In this document: positions 62,017-64,000 of the stretch, in pieces
Position numbering within the stretch: the stretch's first letter is position 1
Layout of the letters: each line of letters begins with the position of its first letter
Assembly: GCF_004342985.1 (NCBI RefSeq)
Contig: NZ_SMBO01000006.1
Span: 372,001 to 436,000, forward strand
Direction of reading: 5' to 3'
DNA length: 64,000 nt
From: Novosphingobium sp. PhB57
GTDB lineage: Bacteria; Pseudomonadota; Alphaproteobacteria; Sphingomonadales; Sphingomonadaceae
Position numbers and translations under genes: made by a program
The notes under the pieces: model-generated
The model's database searches: none
The model's input: only the letters and a program-made list of their open reading frames with translations
What the model was told of the DNA's origin: nothing

Positions 62017-63354
62017 ATGGCCAGTCTCGCCGCCGCCGCTGCAGGTCTTCGCCTGCTTACCCCCGACCAGCGCTATGGCCGGGTCGTGGCCGTGCGCGGC
62101 GCCCTGATCGAGGTCGAGGGCCTTTCGGGCGCGGCGCAGATCGGCTCCCGCGTGACGCTGAATTCGCCGACCGGACAAGTCGAGGCGGAAGTCACCGGAC
62201 TGGACCGGGGCATTGCACACTGCATGCCGTTCAGCGAGCCGCAGGGCATCGCCTCCGGATCGCGCGCAGACCTTTCCGCCAGCCAGTTCGCCTTGCGCCC
62301 ATCGAGCGCCTGGCTCGGTCGCATGGTGGACGGCCTCGGCCGCCCGGTCGACGGCAAGGGGCCGCTTGAACAGGGCGCCCTGCTGCGCAAGATCAAGGCA
62401 TCACCGCCGCCCGCTTCGGCGCGTGCGCGCGTGGGCTCGCGGCTTTCCACGGGCGTTCGCGCGCTCGATCTGTTCGCGCCGCTGTGCCGCGGCCAGCGGC
62501 TCGGCCTGTTTGCAGGCTCGGGCGTGGGCAAGTCGGTGTTGCTGTCGATGCTGGCGCGCTGGACCGAGTGCGATGTCGCCGTGATCGGTTTGATCGGCGA
62601 GCGCGGGCGCGAGGTTCAGGAATTCGTGCAGGACGACCTCGGCGAGGAAGGCCTGGCCCGCAGCGTCGTGGTGGTCGCCACTTCCGACGAGCCCGCCCTG
62701 ATGCGCCGCCAGGCGGCATGGACCACCTTGACCGTGGCCGAACATTTTCGCGACCAGGGGCTCAATGTCCTGTGCCTGATGGACTCGGTCACCCGCTTCG
62801 CCATGGCGCAGCGCGAGATCGGCCTGGCCAGTGGCGAGCCGCCAGCGACCAAGGGCTACACGCCCACCGTTTTCGCCGAACTGCCGCGCCTGCTGGAACG
62901 CGCCGGGCCCGGGCTTCCGGGGCAGGGCGCGATCACCGGCCTGTTCACCGTGCTTGTCGACGGCGACGATCATAACGAGCCGGTGGCGGACGCCGTCCGC
63001 GGCATTCTCGATGGTCACATCGTCATTACCCGCCAGATTGCGGAACGCGGGCGCTATCCCGCGATCGACGTGCTCAAGTCCGTCTCGCGAACCCTGCCGC
63101 ACTGTTTGGGCGAGGAGGAAAACCATATCCGCCTGGCCGCCCGTCGCGAGATGGCGACGTACAAGGACATGGAAGAAATGGTCCGCCTCGGTGCCTATCG
63201 CGCCGGGTCGAGCGCGGAAGTGGATCGCGCCGTGGCGCTGGCGCCGCGCATCGAAGACCTGCTCAAGCAGGGCAAGCAGGATCGCGGTTTCGCGCAGGAG
63301 AGTTTCGACGCACTGGCGGCGCTGATGGAGGTCCCGGATGAAGACACCCTATGA
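62017..63354 (+). CDS. fliI: FliI, flagellar export ATPase
   Basis: 445 residues from ATG 62017. It is related to the F1 beta subunit: Walker A GLFAGSGVGKSVL, the Walker B region NVLCLMDSVTRFAMAQREIGL, GYTPTVFAELPRLLERAG and DGHIVITRQIAERGRYPAIDVLKSVSRTLP. It powers substrate unfolding at the export gate. It starts 20 bases after flbT and overlaps fliJ by 17 bases. The FliH regulator that normally precedes fliI is not between them. Confidence 0.97.
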   Translation: MASLAAAAAGLRLLTPDQRYGRVVAVRGALIEVEGLSGAAQIGSRVTLNSPTGQVEAEVTGLDRGIAHCMPFSEPQGIASGSRADLSASQFALRPSSAWLGRMVDGLGRPVDGKGPLEQGALLRKIKASPPPASARARVGSRLSTGVRALDLFAPLCRGQRLGLFAGSGVGKSVLLSMLARWTECDVAVIGLIGERGREVQEFVQDDLGEEGLARSVVVVATSDEPALMRRQAAWTTLTVAEHFRDQGLNVLCLMDSVTRFAMAQREIGLASGEPPATKGYTPTVFAELPRLLERAGPGLPGQGAITGLFTVLVDGDDHNEPVADAVRGILDGHIVITRQIAERGRYPAIDVLKSVSRTLPHCLGEEENHIRLAARREMATYKDMEEMVRLGAYRAGSSAEVDRAVALAPRIEDLLKQGKQDRGFAQESFDALAALMEVPDEDTL

Positions 63355-63772
63355 CGCCGCGCTGCGCGTGCAGCAGCGTGAGATCGACGAAATGAGCGCA
63401 GCGATCAGCAACCAGTCCGGTGTGCTGGGCGAAGTGGAAAAGGCGCGGGACCGCGTGGCCGTGTCGATGAGCCGCGAGGCCGATCTGGCGGCCGGCGATC
63501 TGGCGGTCTGCTCGCACGCCTATCTCCAGCGCATGCGCGGCGAGCGCCGGCTGCTGACGGTCCGCCAGGTGCAGCTCAAGGCCCGGCTCGACGAGCTGCG
63601 CGATCAGGCGGTCGATGCTTATGGCACGTTCCGCGCCATCGAGACGGCCGCGGACGGCTACCGGCAGGACGCCGAGCGGGTGCTCGCCAATGCCGAGCAG
63701 GCCGGGATCGACGACTTCGCCGCCATGTCCTTCATCAAGGCCCGCCGCGCCGTTCGGCGCGAGACCTCGTGA
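63338..63772 (+). CDS. fliJ: FliJ, flagellar export chaperone
   Basis: 144 residues, all helical, with two long coiled-coil helices (heptads through VLGEVEKARDRVAV and LLTVRQVQLKARLDELRDQAVDAYGTFRAIETAA). The FliJ family is defined mainly by length, helicity and position after fliI, all of which hold here; sequence conservation is low. It sits in the FliI hexamer like the gamma subunit of F1. It overlaps the fliI end and adjoins the next start by one base (TGATG). Confidence 0.85.
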   Translation: MKTPYDAALRVQQREIDEMSAAISNQSGVLGEVEKARDRVAVSMSREADLAAGDLAVCSHAYLQRMRGERRLLTVRQVQLKARLDELRDQAVDAYGTFRAIETAADGYRQDAERVLANAEQAGIDDFAAMSFIKARRAVRRETS

Positions 63773-64000
63773 TGATCGAGGGCGCAACCGCTCATGGCGC
63801 TCAGGCCGGCAGCCTCCAGGGCATGACACCGGCGCAGAAGGCGCAGCTGATCTACAGCCAGGCCCGCAGCGAACTGTCGGGCCGGCTCTGGCGTGCGGCG
63901 CTGGGCGGAGAAGACGACACGCAGTCGAGAGGACTGGCCGACAAGCGTTCCGACCCGCTGGGACTGGATGGTTTGCTCACCCTGCTGGATGAACGCACCA
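63772..64000 (+). CDS. N-terminal fragment of a flagellar-operon protein (runs off the window)
   Basis: ATG 63772 overlaps the fliJ stop by one base (TGATG) and the frame stays open to the right edge, giving at least 76 residues beginning MIEGATAHGAQAGSL. The visible part is hydrophilic, with MTPAQKAQLIYSQARSELSGRLW and an Asp-rich stretch (GGEDDTQSRG), and no signal peptide. The position in a flagellar unit suggests a cell-wall hydrolase or hook-length protein, but nothing in these residues decides it. Confidence 0.6.
   Translation, partial: MIEGATAHGAQAGSLQGMTPAQKAQLIYSQARSELSGRLWRAALGGEDDTQSRGLADKRSDPLGLDGLLTLLDERT

Overview
The window is a GC-rich, gene-dense chromosomal segment whose gene content and order suggest an alphaproteobacterium, most likely a sphingomonad (Novosphingobium/Sphingobium-like). 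The supporting signs are a Tol-Pal cluster preceded by his genes, FlbT and a DUF6468 protein among the flagellar genes, a cobalt-related DUF1636 protein in the B12 locus, a PEP-CTERM mini-protein, and MASE1/PAS/GGDEF signalling. Assignment is by protein features only; no database search was possible. I see no prophage, insertion sequence, CRISPR array or other sign of recent large-scale transfer.

Layout. 1-2.7 kb: end of hisA, a small membrane protein, hisF, a 56-residue PEP-CTERM protein, hisE and a HIT hydrolase. 2.9-7.6 kb: ybgC-tolQ-tolR-tolA-tolB plus pal, the envelope-constriction machine. 7.7-16.6 kb: housekeeping genes (J-domain protein, infC with a probable ATA start, pdeM, hemF, an SDR, the bifunctional (p)ppGpp enzyme, a cyclophilin) and a PilZ protein. 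16.7-20 kb: tRNA-Ser(GGA) and two diguanylate cyclases. 20-25.5 kb: a five-gene catabolic operon (ALDH, CMD-family protein, beta-hydroxyacid-dehydrogenase-like protein, two SDRs) with a divergent GntR-type regulator. 25.6-30 kb: a TonB-dependent receptor with two inner-membrane partners, preceded by a Fur-like palindrome. 30.1-33.9 kb: paoABC, a periplasmic molybdenum aldehyde oxidase that keeps the E. coli PaoC active-site residues at the same positions.

33.9-44.7 kb is a cobalamin island. cobB runs leftward and btuB-DUF1636-cobT-cobC-cobS-cobD-cbiB-cobQ-cobP rightward, each arm headed by its own cobalamin riboswitch. The roughly 110-bp promoter gap between the riboswitches carries three 22-bp direct repeats. 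Start of cobS is preceded by a threefold 17-bp duplication of the ATGA stop/start junction. The corrin-ring genes are not in the window, so the island covers corrinoid uptake, amidation and nucleotide-loop assembly.

44.8-64 kb is a motility region: a chemoreceptor, flagellin, flgF-flgG-flgA-flgH, fliL-fliM-DUF6468-MotE-like, two exported proteins of unknown role, flgL and flgK, flgE, and flbT-fliI-fliJ followed by a truncated ORF. A TTCCTAnAAT-like element recurs upstream of several of these units and may be a shared promoter core.

Other patterns include short tandem repeats of 15-22 bp at several gene boundaries, a 30-bp perfect inverted repeat between flagellin and flgH, and clean intrinsic terminators at six convergent or operon-end positions.
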